From CBEUVQ01 sp965546615 (GTDB taxonomy: Bacteria; Bacillota; Desulfotomaculia; Desulfotomaculales; Desulfohalotomaculaceae), in NCBI GenBank assembly GCA_965546615.1, contig CBEUVQ010000007.1, forward strand, positions 19,335-83,334: a stretch of DNA of 64,000 nucleotides, read 5' to 3'. Below, piece after piece: positions 51,910 through 61,469 of this stretch. Below the pieces are notes generated by a model, which did no database searches, was not told the origin of the DNA, and saw nothing but the letters and a program-made list of their open reading frames with translations. The position numbers and the translations under genes are program-made. Each line of letters opens with the position of its first letter. The stretch's first letter is position 1.

Positions 51910-54900
51910 CTAATAACCTATCGACGCGTCAATCATTGAAATAATCTGCTGTTTTTCAAAGCCGTTTTGTTGGCTGGCGTTGCTGGGGCAGGCTGCTACA
52001 CATGCACCACAGCCCTGACACAGTACCTCTCGCACGCGGGCTACATGTTTATGCTCATCAATATATCGAGCATCGTACGGACAGATTTGGACACAAAGTC
52101 CGCATCCTTTACACCATTTTTCATTTACTGTTGCTACAATCCCCAAACTTTCCAGACGCTCCTTGGACAGCAGCATTGCTGCCCTAATTGCCGAAGCGTT
52201 TGCTTGAGCCAATGACTCACCAATTAATTTAGGAGAGTGTGCCAATCCGCAAAGATACAAGCCATCAGCAGCAAAATCAACCGGACGCAATTTCATATGC
52301 GCTTCCGAATAGAAGCCGTCAGCGTTCAACGCTACTTTAAACATCTGAGACAGTTTTTCGCTGTCCGCCCTGGGCACAATACCGGTGGAAAGCACCAACA
52401 AATCAGCATCCAACAGCAATTGGCGATTTAAAATCGGATCGGTGATTTTAACCTCAATTTTGTCGCCATTTTCTGCAACTGTCGGTTTGCTTTCCAAGTC
52501 GTATCTGACAAAGATTACACCTTTTTCCCGTGCCTCACGGTAGTATTTTTCTTTCATTCCATAAGTACGAATATCTCGATACAGCACGAACACATTGGCA
52601 TCGGGGTTATTTTCCTTAATTCGCAGAGCATTTTTCATCGCATGGGTGCAGCAAATCCGGCTGCAGTAAGGGCGATCTTCCTGCCTGGAACCCACACATT
52701 GAATCATCACAATATTTTTAACATTATTAACAGTGCCGGCAGCGATTCGCTCTTCCAGTTCTCTTTGGGTAACTACACGGTCACTTTCACCGTACAGGTA
52801 TTCATTTGGTTTTGCCTGCTCAGCACCGGTGGCAATGATTACTACCCCGTGTTCAATAACTTGTGACTGATCACCGGTTTGCAAAGTGGTTTTATAGTTG
52901 CCCAGATACCCGGAAACATCGGCAATCTCTGTATCAGTAAATACTTTAATCAAATCACTTTGACTGATTTTTTCAGTCAGTTCTTTAACCAATTGTTGAG
53001 GATCTGATCCTTCAATAGTGTATTTGAGGTAGTTGGCATTGCCGCCCAGTTGAGCTTCCCGTTCCACCAAATAGACGCCAAAACCCTGATCAGCTAAGTT
53101 TAATGCCGCAGTCATACCTGACAAACCTCCACCAACTACCAAAGCACTGCGGTGCAGATCGGAATAAGAAGTATGTACAGGTTTGGCCAGCTTTACTTTA
53201 GCGACTGCCATACGCACCAATTCTTTTGCTTTTTCTGTCGCTGCTTTCGGGTTGTCCCTGTGCACCCAACTGGCATGCTCCCGAATATTTGCCTGCTCAA
53301 ACAAGTACGGGTTTAAACCCACTTCACGAATACTGGACATAAACAGCGGCGCGTGTGTACGCGGCGTACACGAAGCTACTACCACACGATTTAAGTTGTG
53401 CTTTTTGACTGCCTCTTTAATCCGCTCAATGTTATCCTGCGAACAGGTAAACAAAAATTCTTCGGAATGAACCACACCGGGGATGGTTTTAGCATATTCC
53501 ACAACTTCCGGCACATTCACTACCGAACCAATATTGATTCCGCAGTTACAAATAAACGCTCCAACCCGCGGCTCTTCACCAAGTACATCTTTTTCGGGCG
53601 GATATTCTTTAACTTGAGCAAGTGATCCCCTTGCTTCCGCCAACACTGAAGCTGCCTGCGCAGCCGCACAGCTGGCATCTCCAACAGTCTCGGGGATATC
53701 CTTCGGTGCCACAAAAGCCCCGCTGGCAAAAACGCCGGGTTTGCTAGTGGCACTGGGGTTAAATTCTTCACATTTACAGAATCCGTGTTCATCAAGCTCT
53801 ATACCAACAGCTTCAGCCAACTCTTTGGTGGATGAGCTCGGCTTTAAACCAACACATAAAACCACCATATCATATTCTTCTTCACTAAAGCTGCCGTCAG
53901 CGGTACGATACCTGATAACCAGATTTTTAGTTTGCTGCTGCTCTTTAATTGAAGAAATCATGCACCGTTCGTACTGTACGCCGGACTGCAGCCGAGCACG
54001 GTCGTAGTATTTTTCAAAATCCTTACCGTAAGCCCGAACATCCATAAAGAATATTTTTGTTTCTAAACCGTCAACGTGTTCTTTAGCAATAATTGCTTCT
54101 TTTGTGCCGTACATACAGCAAACGGCAGAACAATAATTTTGCCCGCGGTTAACATCTCGGGAACCTATACATTGAATAAAGGCAATTCTTTTTGGTTCTT
54201 TCTGATCAGACGGGCGCACCACATGGCCCTGAGTAGGACCGGATGCAGACAGCATACGCTCAAATTGAATACTGGTCAGCACATTGGGATAAATACCCCA
54301 ACCGTACTCACCGTAAGCACTGATATCCAGCGGTTCAAAACCGGGCGCTAAAATTACCGAACCAACTTCCAGAGTCAGTTCTTCATCCTTCATTGTATGA
54401 TCGATAGCTCCGGCGTCACAAACTTTAAGACACTTACCGCACGCTTTCGGATTTTTCAGTCTTAAACACTTGGTGGAATCAATAGCATAAGCATTCGGCG
54501 TAGCCTGAGCATACAATTTATATATTGCCTTGCGAATGCCCAATTCACCGTCAAATTCACTTTTTACTTTTACCGGACATTCCTCAGCACAGCGGCCGCA
54601 TGAAATACATTTGTCCAAATGTACATAACGGGCCTTTTTCAGCACACGTACTTTAAAGCTGCCGGGCTTTCCTTCCAATCCCAACACTTCGGCATTGGTA
54701 ATAATTTCCACATTCAAATGCCTGCCAACGTCAACCAGTTTTGGTGACATAGTACACATCGCGCAGTCATTAGTTGGAAATGTCTTGTCCAGCATAGCCA
54801 TTGTGCCGCCAATGGCCGGCTTTTTTTCAATTAAGTATACTTTGTAGCCAACCTCAGCCAAATCCAAGGCGGATTGCATCCCGGCTATACCGCCGCCCAC

Positions 54901-54939
54901 AACCATTACTGCACCGGTTAAGTTTCCATTTCCACTCAT
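51910..54939 (-). CDS. hdrA: Long HdrA with two flavin modules
   Basis: Flavin-bearing core of heterodisulfide-reductase-like complexes, 1009 aa. Module 1 (about 1-440): FAD motif GGGIAG at 15-20, ferredoxin cluster CISCGRCAEECP at 111-122 and CGKCLKVC at 167-174. Module 2 (455-1009) is canonical HdrA: CNCG at 464-467, FAD motif GGGLSG at 603-608, CCT region near 764 and two clusters at 943-954 and 974-985. Such fused HdrAs occur in acetogens and sulfate reducers and can split electron pairs. It is flanked by hdrB and mvhD. Confidence 0.93.
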   Translation of the reverse strand: MSGNGNLTGAVMVVGGGIAGMQSALDLAEVGYKVYLIEKKPAIGGTMAMLDKTFPTNDCAMCTMSPKLVDVGRHLNVEIITNAEVLGLEGKPGSFKVRVLKKARYVHLDKCISCGRCAEECPVKVKSEFDGELGIRKAIYKLYAQATPNAYAIDSTKCLRLKNPKACGKCLKVCDAGAIDHTMKDEELTLEVGSVILAPGFEPLDISAYGEYGWGIYPNVLTSIQFERMLSASGPTQGHVVRPSDQKEPKRIAFIQCIGSRDVNRGQNYCSAVCCMYGTKEAIIAKEHVDGLETKIFFMDVRAYGKDFEKYYDRARLQSGVQYERCMISSIKEQQQTKNLVIRYRTADGSFSEEEYDMVVLCVGLKPSSSTKELAEAVGIELDEHGFCKCEEFNPSATSKPGVFASGAFVAPKDIPETVGDASCAAAQAASVLAEARGSLAQVKEYPPEKDVLGEEPRVGAFICNCGINIGSVVNVPEVVEYAKTIPGVVHSEEFLFTCSQDNIERIKEAVKKHNLNRVVVASCTPRTHAPLFMSSIREVGLNPYLFEQANIREHASWVHRDNPKAATEKAKELVRMAVAKVKLAKPVHTSYSDLHRSALVVGGGLSGMTAALNLADQGFGVYLVEREAQLGGNANYLKYTIEGSDPQQLVKELTEKISQSDLIKVFTDTEIADVSGYLGNYKTTLQTGDQSQVIEHGVVIIATGAEQAKPNEYLYGESDRVVTQRELEERIAAGTVNNVKNIVMIQCVGSRQEDRPYCSRICCTHAMKNALRIKENNPDANVFVLYRDIRTYGMKEKYYREAREKGVIFVRYDLESKPTVAENGDKIEVKITDPILNRQLLLDADLLVLSTGIVPRADSEKLSQMFKVALNADGFYSEAHMKLRPVDFAADGLYLCGLAHSPKLIGESLAQANASAIRAAMLLSKERLESLGIVATVNEKWCKGCGLCVQICPYDARYIDEHKHVARVREVLCQGCGACVAACPSNASQQNGFEKQQIISMIDASIGY

Positions 54940-54981
54940 AAATTCACCAGACCTCCAGTCTAAGAGTTTGGTCCGGATGCC

Positions 54982-55833
54982 TTAGCCCATCAGGCCCAAA
55001 GAATTTAGTACAGCTGTTGGATCTACCAAATGCTGTCTGAACCATTTTTTAGTTTCCGGCAATCCAAAGGCTAATCCCATTAATTCTGTAAAATAAAATA
55101 TCGGAATGTTCACATTTGATTGACGGCGTGTTTCCAAATTAGTTTGGCACAGCGGACAGGTGGTAACAACAGCATGAGCCCCTGCCTCAACAGCTGCATC
55201 TAAAATTCTTCCGGTCATTCCGTAAACCATTTGGGAGTTGGTAATAGAAAAACTCGCTCCGCAGCATTCAGTTTTATAAGACCAAGTTAAAGGCTGTGCA
55301 CCCAGGGCTTTAATCAGCTTATCCATACTTTGTGGGTTTTCCGGATCTTCAAAAGCTACAATATCTTTTGGGCGAGATGTCAGACACCCATAGTAACAAA
55401 CTACCTTTAACCCTTCTAATTTTTTTTCTACTCTTTTCCTAATAACCGCCAGGTCTATATCCTTGGTAAATGCTTCTAAAGCACTTTTGGTAATAACATT
55501 ACCTGTAAATTTGTATCCCAACAGATTTTCAATTTGACTCTTAATTTTTTCACTGGTTTTCACAGCATGTTCCGCCGTTTTTAAACGGTTATAACAAGCA
55601 GAACACGGCACCAGCGGATCAAGATTTAATTTTTCGGCAATAGCAAGATTTTGAGCGGGCAGCGCAATAGCTAAATTGTGCGCAGTAGCGTGTGCTGATG
55701 TTGACCCGCAGCAAATCCAGTCCGGCAGCTCTACAAGCTCAACATCAATAGCTTTGCTGACCGCCCGGATAGACTGATCAAATTCTTTACCCGTAGATTC
55801 CAGAGAACACCCCGGATAATAGGCAAATTTCAT
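54982..55833 (-). CDS. hdrB: Heterodisulfide-reductase subunit B-like protein
   Basis: A 283-aa protein with two CCG domains, each a noncubane [4Fe-4S] site: Cys9, Cys41-Cys42, Cys77, Cys80 and Cys146, Cys150, Cys190-Cys191, Cys226, Cys229. In methanogens these sites reduce CoM-S-S-CoB; bacteria lack that substrate, so the disulfide or other acceptor here is unknown. AAAGGGGG precedes ATG 55833. Confidence 0.92.
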   Translation of the reverse strand: MKFAYYPGCSLESTGKEFDQSIRAVSKAIDVELVELPDWICCGSTSAHATAHNLAIALPAQNLAIAEKLNLDPLVPCSACYNRLKTAEHAVKTSEKIKSQIENLLGYKFTGNVITKSALEAFTKDIDLAVIRKRVEKKLEGLKVVCYYGCLTSRPKDIVAFEDPENPQSMDKLIKALGAQPLTWSYKTECCGASFSITNSQMVYGMTGRILDAAVEAGAHAVVTTCPLCQTNLETRRQSNVNIPIFYFTELMGLAFGLPETKKWFRQHLVDPTAVLNSLGLMG

Positions 55834-55864
55834 GTTAACTACCCCCTTTCTTTACTTTTTGTGT

Positions 55865-56437
55865 TTATTCATGTAAGTCCACCTTGTCAATATTGTCAAA
55901 AATCCTGCGCACTTGCTCTTTTGAACTGACTTTACCGGGCAGCAGGGGTAGCTTGCCTTTTCTAAACAGGTCAAAACCCATTTTTATGTCAGAAAACAAG
56001 TCACCGCTCTTAAGTTTATAACGTGCCAGCATGGTAACTTCGTTTACTCTTCCGCCGGCCTTAACTGAATTGATGAAATTCTCATGGAAAATCGGAACAT
56101 TTTTAACTGCTGCAGGCACATTTTCTTTCAAAGCAATCTCTCTCAACGCATCTGTTACTGCTGAAATCGATATTCCGTTAGGACAGCGGGCACCGCAAGT
56201 ATCACAGTTAACGCAAAGCCAGATTGCACTGCTTCTCAGCAGCTCATCCTTCAAACCAAATTGAATCATCCGTATAATTTGGTTGGGAGTAAGATCTGCA
56301 TAAGCAGCCATCTGGCATCCGGAAGCACATCTTTGGCATTGGTAACACAAATTTATTGGTTGACCACTGCATTTAGAAACTTGCTGCGCAAAATTAAAGT
56401 TCATTTCTTTAGAAGCATTATTTGTGATTATATTCAC
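55865..56437 (-). CDS. hdrC: Heterodisulfide-reductase subunit C-like protein
   Basis: A 190-aa two-cluster iron-sulfur protein: Cys31, 34, 37, 41 (CYQCQRCASGC) and Cys75, 78, 81, 85 (CVNCDTCGARC). It carries electrons between HdrA and HdrB. First gene of the operon; the start is GTG 56437 after AAAGGAGGG. Confidence 0.92.
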   Translation of the reverse strand: MNIITNNASKEMNFNFAQQVSKCSGQPINLCYQCQRCASGCQMAAYADLTPNQIIRMIQFGLKDELLRSSAIWLCVNCDTCGARCPNGISISAVTDALREIALKENVPAAVKNVPIFHENFINSVKAGGRVNEVTMLARYKLKSGDLFSDIKMGFDLFRKGKLPLLPGKVSSKEQVRRIFDNIDKVDLHE

Positions 56438-56742
56438 TATATCTGCCCTCCTTTACTGAGCATTTTTAGCTGTCTAATCTTAATATACAAAAATTTTAAC
56501 ACAGATTTGTCCAGTTTTGTACCCCGAAATTATGCAATATCTAAATTTAGCAAAATTAATTTTAACTATAGCAGAAAAATATTTTCTTTATTTTATGATA
56601 CTTTTTACAACGGTTGATTATTACGCATATTTTTATTTCGTTATTTCGCTATATATTTTTATATCAGCAAAATTGCCAAAAAATTAGTTTCTTTCTCATA
56701 TAAAAAATTTGTCGATTAGTGTCGTTTTTCACAATCATGCAG
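56438..56742. other. AT-rich gap upstream of the hdr operon
   Basis: About 300 nt with many TATA- and TTTT-rich stretches. It must contain the leftward hdr promoter, but no single -35/-10 pair stands out. No gene or structured RNA seen. Confidence 0.5.
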
Positions 56743-56768
56743 AAAAAAAGTGCATGCCAAAACATGCA
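56743..56768 (-). terminator. Terminator after the FapA-like gene
   Basis: TGCATG (56751-56756) pairs with CATGCA (56763-56768), with a seven-T run on the minus strand. Confidence 0.7.
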
Positions 56769-56776
56769 GTGGTGTT

Positions 56777-58501
56777 TTAATTTTCTTCTTTTACAAACAC
56801 ATTAAACTCAGTGCTATTGATTGTCTGTTTATTTGTACCTGCAGTAATCATCACGTTAGGAAATGCTTTGCCAATATGTACCGTTTGGCCGGATGTTTTA
56901 ATTACCGTTTTTGCGCCCATTTCTGAACCGGCGATATTAATTTTTACCCGTCCTTGACAGTTTATCACACCACCACGGTAGATAGATTCAATAATCACAT
57001 CCCCTTTGGCGTTTATATTGGTATTAATACAGCCCTTCCCGCGCACCAATACATTGCCGGCTGCTTCAATTGTAGAGTTTATAGCGTATGATAACACTAT
57101 ATCGCCTTTTTTCTCTTTTTCAGATGCCTGCATTGAGCGCACAGCGGCAGCAATTCGATATTGTAAATTGCTGACTTCTTCAATTTTATTAACCCTAAGC
57201 CAACCTAAACGTTTAAATTTTAGTTCCAATTCACGCAGTAAATCTTCCGTTTCGGAAGATACAACGAAATCTTTTTTCTGCAGGATGGCATTCATTTGAT
57301 TAATAACGCCGGGAAGGTCTGAAAACTTTCTGTTAATTAAAGCAACAATCATTTGACCTAAGGAAAATTCCTTGTTCAACTCATCGCAGCGTTTTTTTAT
57401 GTCATTTAACAGGCTAATCAATTTCTGGGTAGACTCATCAACATAATTAAGCTTCTCTTTTAATTCTTCTAAATGTTGTGGTATACCGCCGGCATTGATA
57501 AAAGAACTGACAACATTTTTACCTATCGTTACATTGCTAAACGAGTTTATTTTTCCACCGTATACCGATCCACCTATGTTGATATTGCCTCCCGCAAAAA
57601 CAGACATTCCTTCCGCAACATCTCCGGCAACATGAATATCCCCGATAAATTCCAGGTTGCCTGTAGTTAAATTAACTTCGTTCAGCTCAATTACCGGCTT
57701 AACCTGAAAGAAATAAGTATCACCGTCAACGGTTAATGATGGGCAGCCTCTATCAGTGGCAATAATGCTCATTCCCTCTTGCTGCAGCATTGTCCCCTGC
57801 CCTGCTCTGAATTTTACTTTTTTATATTCAGGAGGTGCAATTGGCTTGCCATCCACTCCGATACCCGGCTGCCCGGGTTTTCCCGGTATTTTAACGGCCA
57901 ATACCTGCCCTAATTCTACTGCTGCTGTTCGTTTCTTCTTGTAATCAACCCTGCCGTCTGGTAAAAGTTGGGGACGATTGTCAGTTTCTGTGTCAATTAG
58001 TATATTAACTGATTCATCTACACCGGGTTTAGCCGGTTTTCCTTTGGCAACTACCGTCCGCGATTCTGACTGCAGCTCAATTAATTCTGTTAAAACTCGG
58101 TCATCCACACCGTAAACAATGCCGTTTTGAGTTAATATTTCTTTTAACTGCTGTACATCAAACGGATATGATTTTTGGGTGGCAGCTGAAACTTTAATAA
58201 GCAGGCCGTCAATAGTTTTTTTCAATTCAATCGCCGGTACTTCACTCAATGCCGGCTTGAGCAGCAGATAAGCATAAAGCCGATCAGAAGAAATACTTGG
58301 CACCGCCTCCGCACTTTTAACTTCTGTGTTAACAATTAATACGATTTCATCTTCTTTTGTTACCGGGGTAGATTCAAAAACTTGCTGATCATTAACAAAA
58401 CATTGAACATCTTCATGGGGAACTAAAAATAACGGCTCATTGCAATCATCGGGAATGATTATTTTGGAATTATCTTTTAGGTAAATTCCATTAACAGACA
58501 T
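56777..58501 (-). CDS. FapA/DUF342 polymer-forming protein
   Basis: A 574-aa protein of the DUF342 (flagellar assembly protein A) family. The N-terminal half has DTETDNRPQLLPDGRVDYKK and GQPGIGVDGKPIAPPE; then a right-handed beta-helix with repeats such as IHVAGDVAEGMSVFAGGNINIGG, a coiled coil, and more beta-helix (SYAINSTIEAAGNVLVRGKG). Start ATG 58501 follows AAAGGA; ATG 58507 is also possible. No flagellar genes lie nearby and its role is open. Confidence 0.85.
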   Translation of the reverse strand: MSVNGIYLKDNSKIIIPDDCNEPLFLVPHEDVQCFVNDQQVFESTPVTKEDEIVLIVNTEVKSAEAVPSISSDRLYAYLLLKPALSEVPAIELKKTIDGLLIKVSAATQKSYPFDVQQLKEILTQNGIVYGVDDRVLTELIELQSESRTVVAKGKPAKPGVDESVNILIDTETDNRPQLLPDGRVDYKKKRTAAVELGQVLAVKIPGKPGQPGIGVDGKPIAPPEYKKVKFRAGQGTMLQQEGMSIIATDRGCPSLTVDGDTYFFQVKPVIELNEVNLTTGNLEFIGDIHVAGDVAEGMSVFAGGNINIGGSVYGGKINSFSNVTIGKNVVSSFINAGGIPQHLEELKEKLNYVDESTQKLISLLNDIKKRCDELNKEFSLGQMIVALINRKFSDLPGVINQMNAILQKKDFVVSSETEDLLRELELKFKRLGWLRVNKIEEVSNLQYRIAAAVRSMQASEKEKKGDIVLSYAINSTIEAAGNVLVRGKGCINTNINAKGDVIIESIYRGGVINCQGRVKINIAGSEMGAKTVIKTSGQTVHIGKAFPNVMITAGTNKQTINSTEFNVFVKEEN

Positions 58502-58590
58502 TTTCATCAATCCTTTATACGAGATACACTTTTACTAATTACTGTAATTATACCAATATTCTACAACATCGACCACAGATAAATCCAAAA

Positions 58591-58632
58591 TACAAAAAAG
58601 TTCGCCCCACTTACTTGTGTAGGGCAAACTTT
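58591..58632 (-). terminator. Terminator of the homocysteine operon
   Basis: AGTTCGCCC (58599-58607) pairs with GGGCAAACT (58622-58630) through one G-U pair; on the minus strand a TTTTTTG run follows. Confidence 0.75.
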
Positions 58633-58635
58633 TAT

Positions 58636-59376
58636 TTACATTGGCATTAATTTTATTTGACCACGCACTGCCATTTTATCGCCGCAAACAGCTACCGCGC
58701 CAATGACACCGTTAATTCCCAACGCAAAGTCCACTGCTTTTTGCAGATCAGCGGCAGTTTGTACTGAATTGGCAGCGGCAGTGGCTGCAGCATCTGCTAA
58801 AATTGCCGACGGAGATAAAACAATCACTGCATCGGCCCGTCCAAAGCTTAAAGAATGACCTACCGTTCCCGAAGAAGTGCAGATCCCCAACGGCGTCTGC
58901 TCCGGCGGTATCTCTAACGCCACACGTTTACTAAAAGGAGAATCAGCGGCAAAAATGCCGATTAATCTTTTTTTTGTACTGCGCAGGTAAATATCACCGC
59001 CGTTTTCAACAATAATATCTTTAGATCGCCGGAATAATTCTTTTCCAATGTATTGAGAAAACGCCCCCGCAACAGCGGCCATTGGGCCAACACCTACCGC
59101 CTTTGCCGCATTGGCCATATCCACTGCCATTGGCGGAGCATCCGGCAGCAGCTGATATGGTTCCAATGCCTTAACAAAGCGGGGGTCTCTTTTAATGTAT
59201 TCTTCAAGCTGGCTGCGCAGTTTTGCAACCCGTTCTTGAATCCAACTAACAAGCCGGGGATTAAGCCGCTCGCGCACCACTGCAATGTCTAAGTCCGTTT
59301 CTTTAACGACCACTTCAAAATGCACTAAATCTTTTTGCCGGTGCAGCTGCCGATAGCTTCTTTCAGTATATTCCAA
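58636..59376 (-). CDS. UPF0280 family protein (ApbE-like fold)
   Basis: A 246-aa protein with NAAKAVGVGPMAAVAGAFSQYIG, DIIVENGGDIYLRS, GICTSSGTVGHSLSFG and DAAATAAANSVQ, the hallmark of UPF0280, a family related to the FMN-transferase ApbE. The start is TTG 59376, one nt after the upstream stop and preceded by GGAGG. Often found with DUF39 and NIL/ferredoxin genes; its part in homocysteine synthesis is inferred from that. Confidence 0.88.
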   Translation of the reverse strand: MEYTERSYRQLHRQKDLVHFEVVVKETDLDIAVVRERLNPRLVSWIQERVAKLRSQLEEYIKRDPRFVKALEPYQLLPDAPPMAVDMANAAKAVGVGPMAAVAGAFSQYIGKELFRRSKDIIVENGGDIYLRSTKKRLIGIFAADSPFSKRVALEIPPEQTPLGICTSSGTVGHSLSFGRADAVIVLSPSAILADAAATAAANSVQTAADLQKAVDFALGINGVIGAVAVCGDKMAVRGQIKLMPM

Positions 59377-59377
59377 G

Positions 59378-59779
59378 TTAGAAACAAACCTCCATTGCCT
59401 TCAACGGACATATTTTCACACAAAGTTGACAGAGAATACATTTATCACTGTCAAACTTAACCCGCATCTCCGGCCGAACCAGTGACAATGCACCGGTTGG
59501 GCAGCTATCGGTACATACACCGCAGTTGGTACAGCAGCTTTCATTATGATTTACTTTTTCTGCCATCAGCTGCACAGTAATGTTTTGCTTCTTTAAAAAT
59601 TCAATGCCTTGTTGGTAATTAGCACCGGTTAACTCTAAAATCAAAGTACCTTCCCGATCGGGATTGATACGTCCTTTAATTATGTTAACTATTAAATCAT
59701 AGTCTTTAACCAAATGATAAATTATTGGTTTATCAGAAGTATCTGCGGAAAAACCTAAAATTATTTTTTTGGGGGACAT
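59378..59779 (-). CDS. NIL-domain/2[4Fe-4S] ferredoxin fusion
   Basis: A 133-aa protein: an N-terminal NIL domain (residues 1-75, IILGFSADTSDKPIIYHL) and a C-terminal ferredoxin with CCTNCGVCTDSCPTGAL and CILCQLCVKICPLKAM. AAAGGAGAGGG precedes ATG 59779. In methanogens and some bacteria the DUF39-ferredoxin pair is needed to form homocysteine from aspartate semialdehyde and sulfide. Confidence 0.9.
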   Translation of the reverse strand: MSPKKIILGFSADTSDKPIIYHLVKDYDLIVNIIKGRINPDREGTLILELTGANYQQGIEFLKKQNITVQLMAEKVNHNESCCTNCGVCTDSCPTGALSLVRPEMRVKFDSDKCILCQLCVKICPLKAMEVCF

Positions 59780-59799
59780 AATACCCTCTCCTTTTTCTG

Positions 59800-60996
59800 T
59801 TAATCAACATTTAAAACATTTGCAGCAATATTATCTTTCGCCGAAGGAAGCAGCTGCACCGGTTCCGCCAATTCAAATTGACCGCGTTTAATCCACTCTT
59901 TTAACTTAGCGGCAATTTCCACTGCCATCGGGTAGCTGGATACCGGTGCCGTTTTTATTTTTTTGCCTGCTGCGGTAATTTCGCCGCTCTTCAAATCCGC
60001 ATAGCTGGCAAAGCCTAAAGTTCTTCCTGTTCGTTCAGGATAATCACTGCTGTAGTCGACAATCGGTGCATACAAATCTTTATCCGAACGCGAAGCCCAG
60101 CGCATTATCTCTTCATTTAATATCGGAATGGGGATACCAATACCCACCGACAAACTGCAGCCGTATCCTAACATACTGACACCCCGAACGTAACGGGCAT
60201 TCATCTGCTTCATATTACCAATAACCGCCAGCGTACCGCCTGCTGGATGCAGTTCCACCCCTGATGCATTCATCATTTCGGGAAAATGCTGCGTACCGTG
60301 CCATGCCACATAGCCAACCGCGCCACCCAGAAAAATACGTGTTCCTATACCAATTGTTAAGAAATGAGGATCTTTTAAAAGCGGGCTCAGCTGTCCTGAT
60401 GTGCTGTAATGAGCATTCGCCAATTTAGGCTGCAGCATGCCCATATAGGTATAAATAGTTCTGTCCCCGGCGTTAACCGCACAATTATAATTCTGGTAAG
60501 CATTGCGCGGGTTAAACATTATTGCTTCGTTAATGTCATCAAGAGTAATCACCGTTTCTAATTCACGGCGCGGGTAACAGTCGGTGCCATAAGATGATGC
60601 TTTTAACTTTACAGGTTTACGGGCGATCAAATCTTCAATAACGTGTCCGCCGCCATAGCGAAACTGCCCGGGATAATCGTTGTTCAGCGGATCGCCGTCA
60701 GAAGTTTCGGTCGCACCCAGATAAGCATCGGCAGCGGCAATTCCGGCATAGGCGGGAACATTATTCAACCATACTTTACTCATTCTCATTCGTGGTTTGG
60801 CGTGGCCAAAGTTTAAGAAAACACCGGATGAACACATCGGGCCAAATGTACCGGTGGTTACCACATCCACTTCTTTGGCAGCTTGAGCAACGCCTTTTTC
60901 TTCCACCAGTTCAACTACTTCGGCAGCAGTTAATACAACCGCATGCCCGCTTTTAATTTTCTCATTGATTTCGGAGTAAGTTCTCTGCACAGTCAT
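59800..60996 (-). CDS. Homocysteine biosynthesis protein (DUF39/HcyBio)
   Basis: A 398-aa protein of the HcyBio family. Conserved features are FGPMCSSGVFLNFGH with Cys55, SSYGTDCYPRRELE with Cys140, and CAVNAGDRTIYTYMGML. The family turns L-aspartate semialdehyde and sulfide into homocysteine together with the NIL/ferredoxin protein encoded 20 nt downstream. AGGAGG precedes ATG 60996. The SAM-I riboswitch ahead of it agrees with a methionine-pathway role. Confidence 0.93.
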   Translation of the reverse strand: MTVQRTYSEINEKIKSGHAVVLTAAEVVELVEEKGVAQAAKEVDVVTTGTFGPMCSSGVFLNFGHAKPRMRMSKVWLNNVPAYAGIAAADAYLGATETSDGDPLNNDYPGQFRYGGGHVIEDLIARKPVKLKASSYGTDCYPRRELETVITLDDINEAIMFNPRNAYQNYNCAVNAGDRTIYTYMGMLQPKLANAHYSTSGQLSPLLKDPHFLTIGIGTRIFLGGAVGYVAWHGTQHFPEMMNASGVELHPAGGTLAVIGNMKQMNARYVRGVSMLGYGCSLSVGIGIPIPILNEEIMRWASRSDKDLYAPIVDYSSDYPERTGRTLGFASYADLKSGEITAAGKKIKTAPVSSYPMAVEIAAKLKEWIKRGQFELAEPVQLLPSAKDNIAANVLNVD

Positions 60997-61061
60997 AACT
61001 TTCTACCTCCTGTCGGTGTGCTCTCTCGGTTTATCAACATCTCAACAGCCTGTTATAATAC

Positions 61062-61095
61062 AAAAAAACCTCTTCTTACGCCAACAGAAGAGGTT
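61062..61095 (-). terminator. Riboswitch-controlled terminator
   Basis: AACCTCTTCT (61067-61076) pairs with AGAAGAGGTT (61086-61095); minus strand then has TTTTTTT. Follows the SAM aptamer. Confidence 0.9.
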
Positions 61096-61120
61096 TTATC
61101 ATTCTAATAAACGCTACAAC

Positions 61121-61271
61121 CTCTTATCTGTCAAGAGCATTAAACTCTTGCAGGAATTAGCACCAGCCTATTGACAGGTTTTTGTTGATTAACGGTAGCT
61201 CAGTTAATCACCTGCCAATGCGGTTGCCGGGTTTCATAGGGCCTGGTCCCTCCACCACTCCGGATAAGAGC
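61121..61271 (-). promoter_or_regulatory. SAM-I riboswitch (S box)
   Basis: The minus strand shows CTCTTATCCGGAG, GGTGGAGGGACCAGGCCC, TATGAAACCCGGCAACC, GGTGCTAATTCCTGC and a closing GATAAGAG, all in S-box order. It is upstream of the DUF39 gene and adjoins a terminator, so high SAM should shut off homocysteine synthesis. Confidence 0.97.
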
Positions 61272-61469
61272 ACACACATTATTTAATTAATTGAAAATAG
61301 TTTAGCAACTTAAAGTACTAATGTCAAACAATTATTTGTAAAACTGTATAAAATTTATCTACCGCACCCAAAAAAATACTTAAAAATAGCGAATATCGGT
61401 ATTTTAACTTAGATCATTTTTTAGTATATTGTTTATGTTAACTAAACTTGAAGTAAAGGATGTAGCTAA
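61272..61469. other. AT-rich divergent promoter region
   Basis: About 200 nt between the riboswitch and the TtcA-like gene, with TATATT-like hexamers near 61420. No gene is visible. Confidence 0.45.

Noticed and set aside
53741..54351. Several plus-strand reading frames of about 90 codons across hdrA
   Set aside because: They lie antisense to a fully conserved HdrA reading frame and lack ribosome sites.
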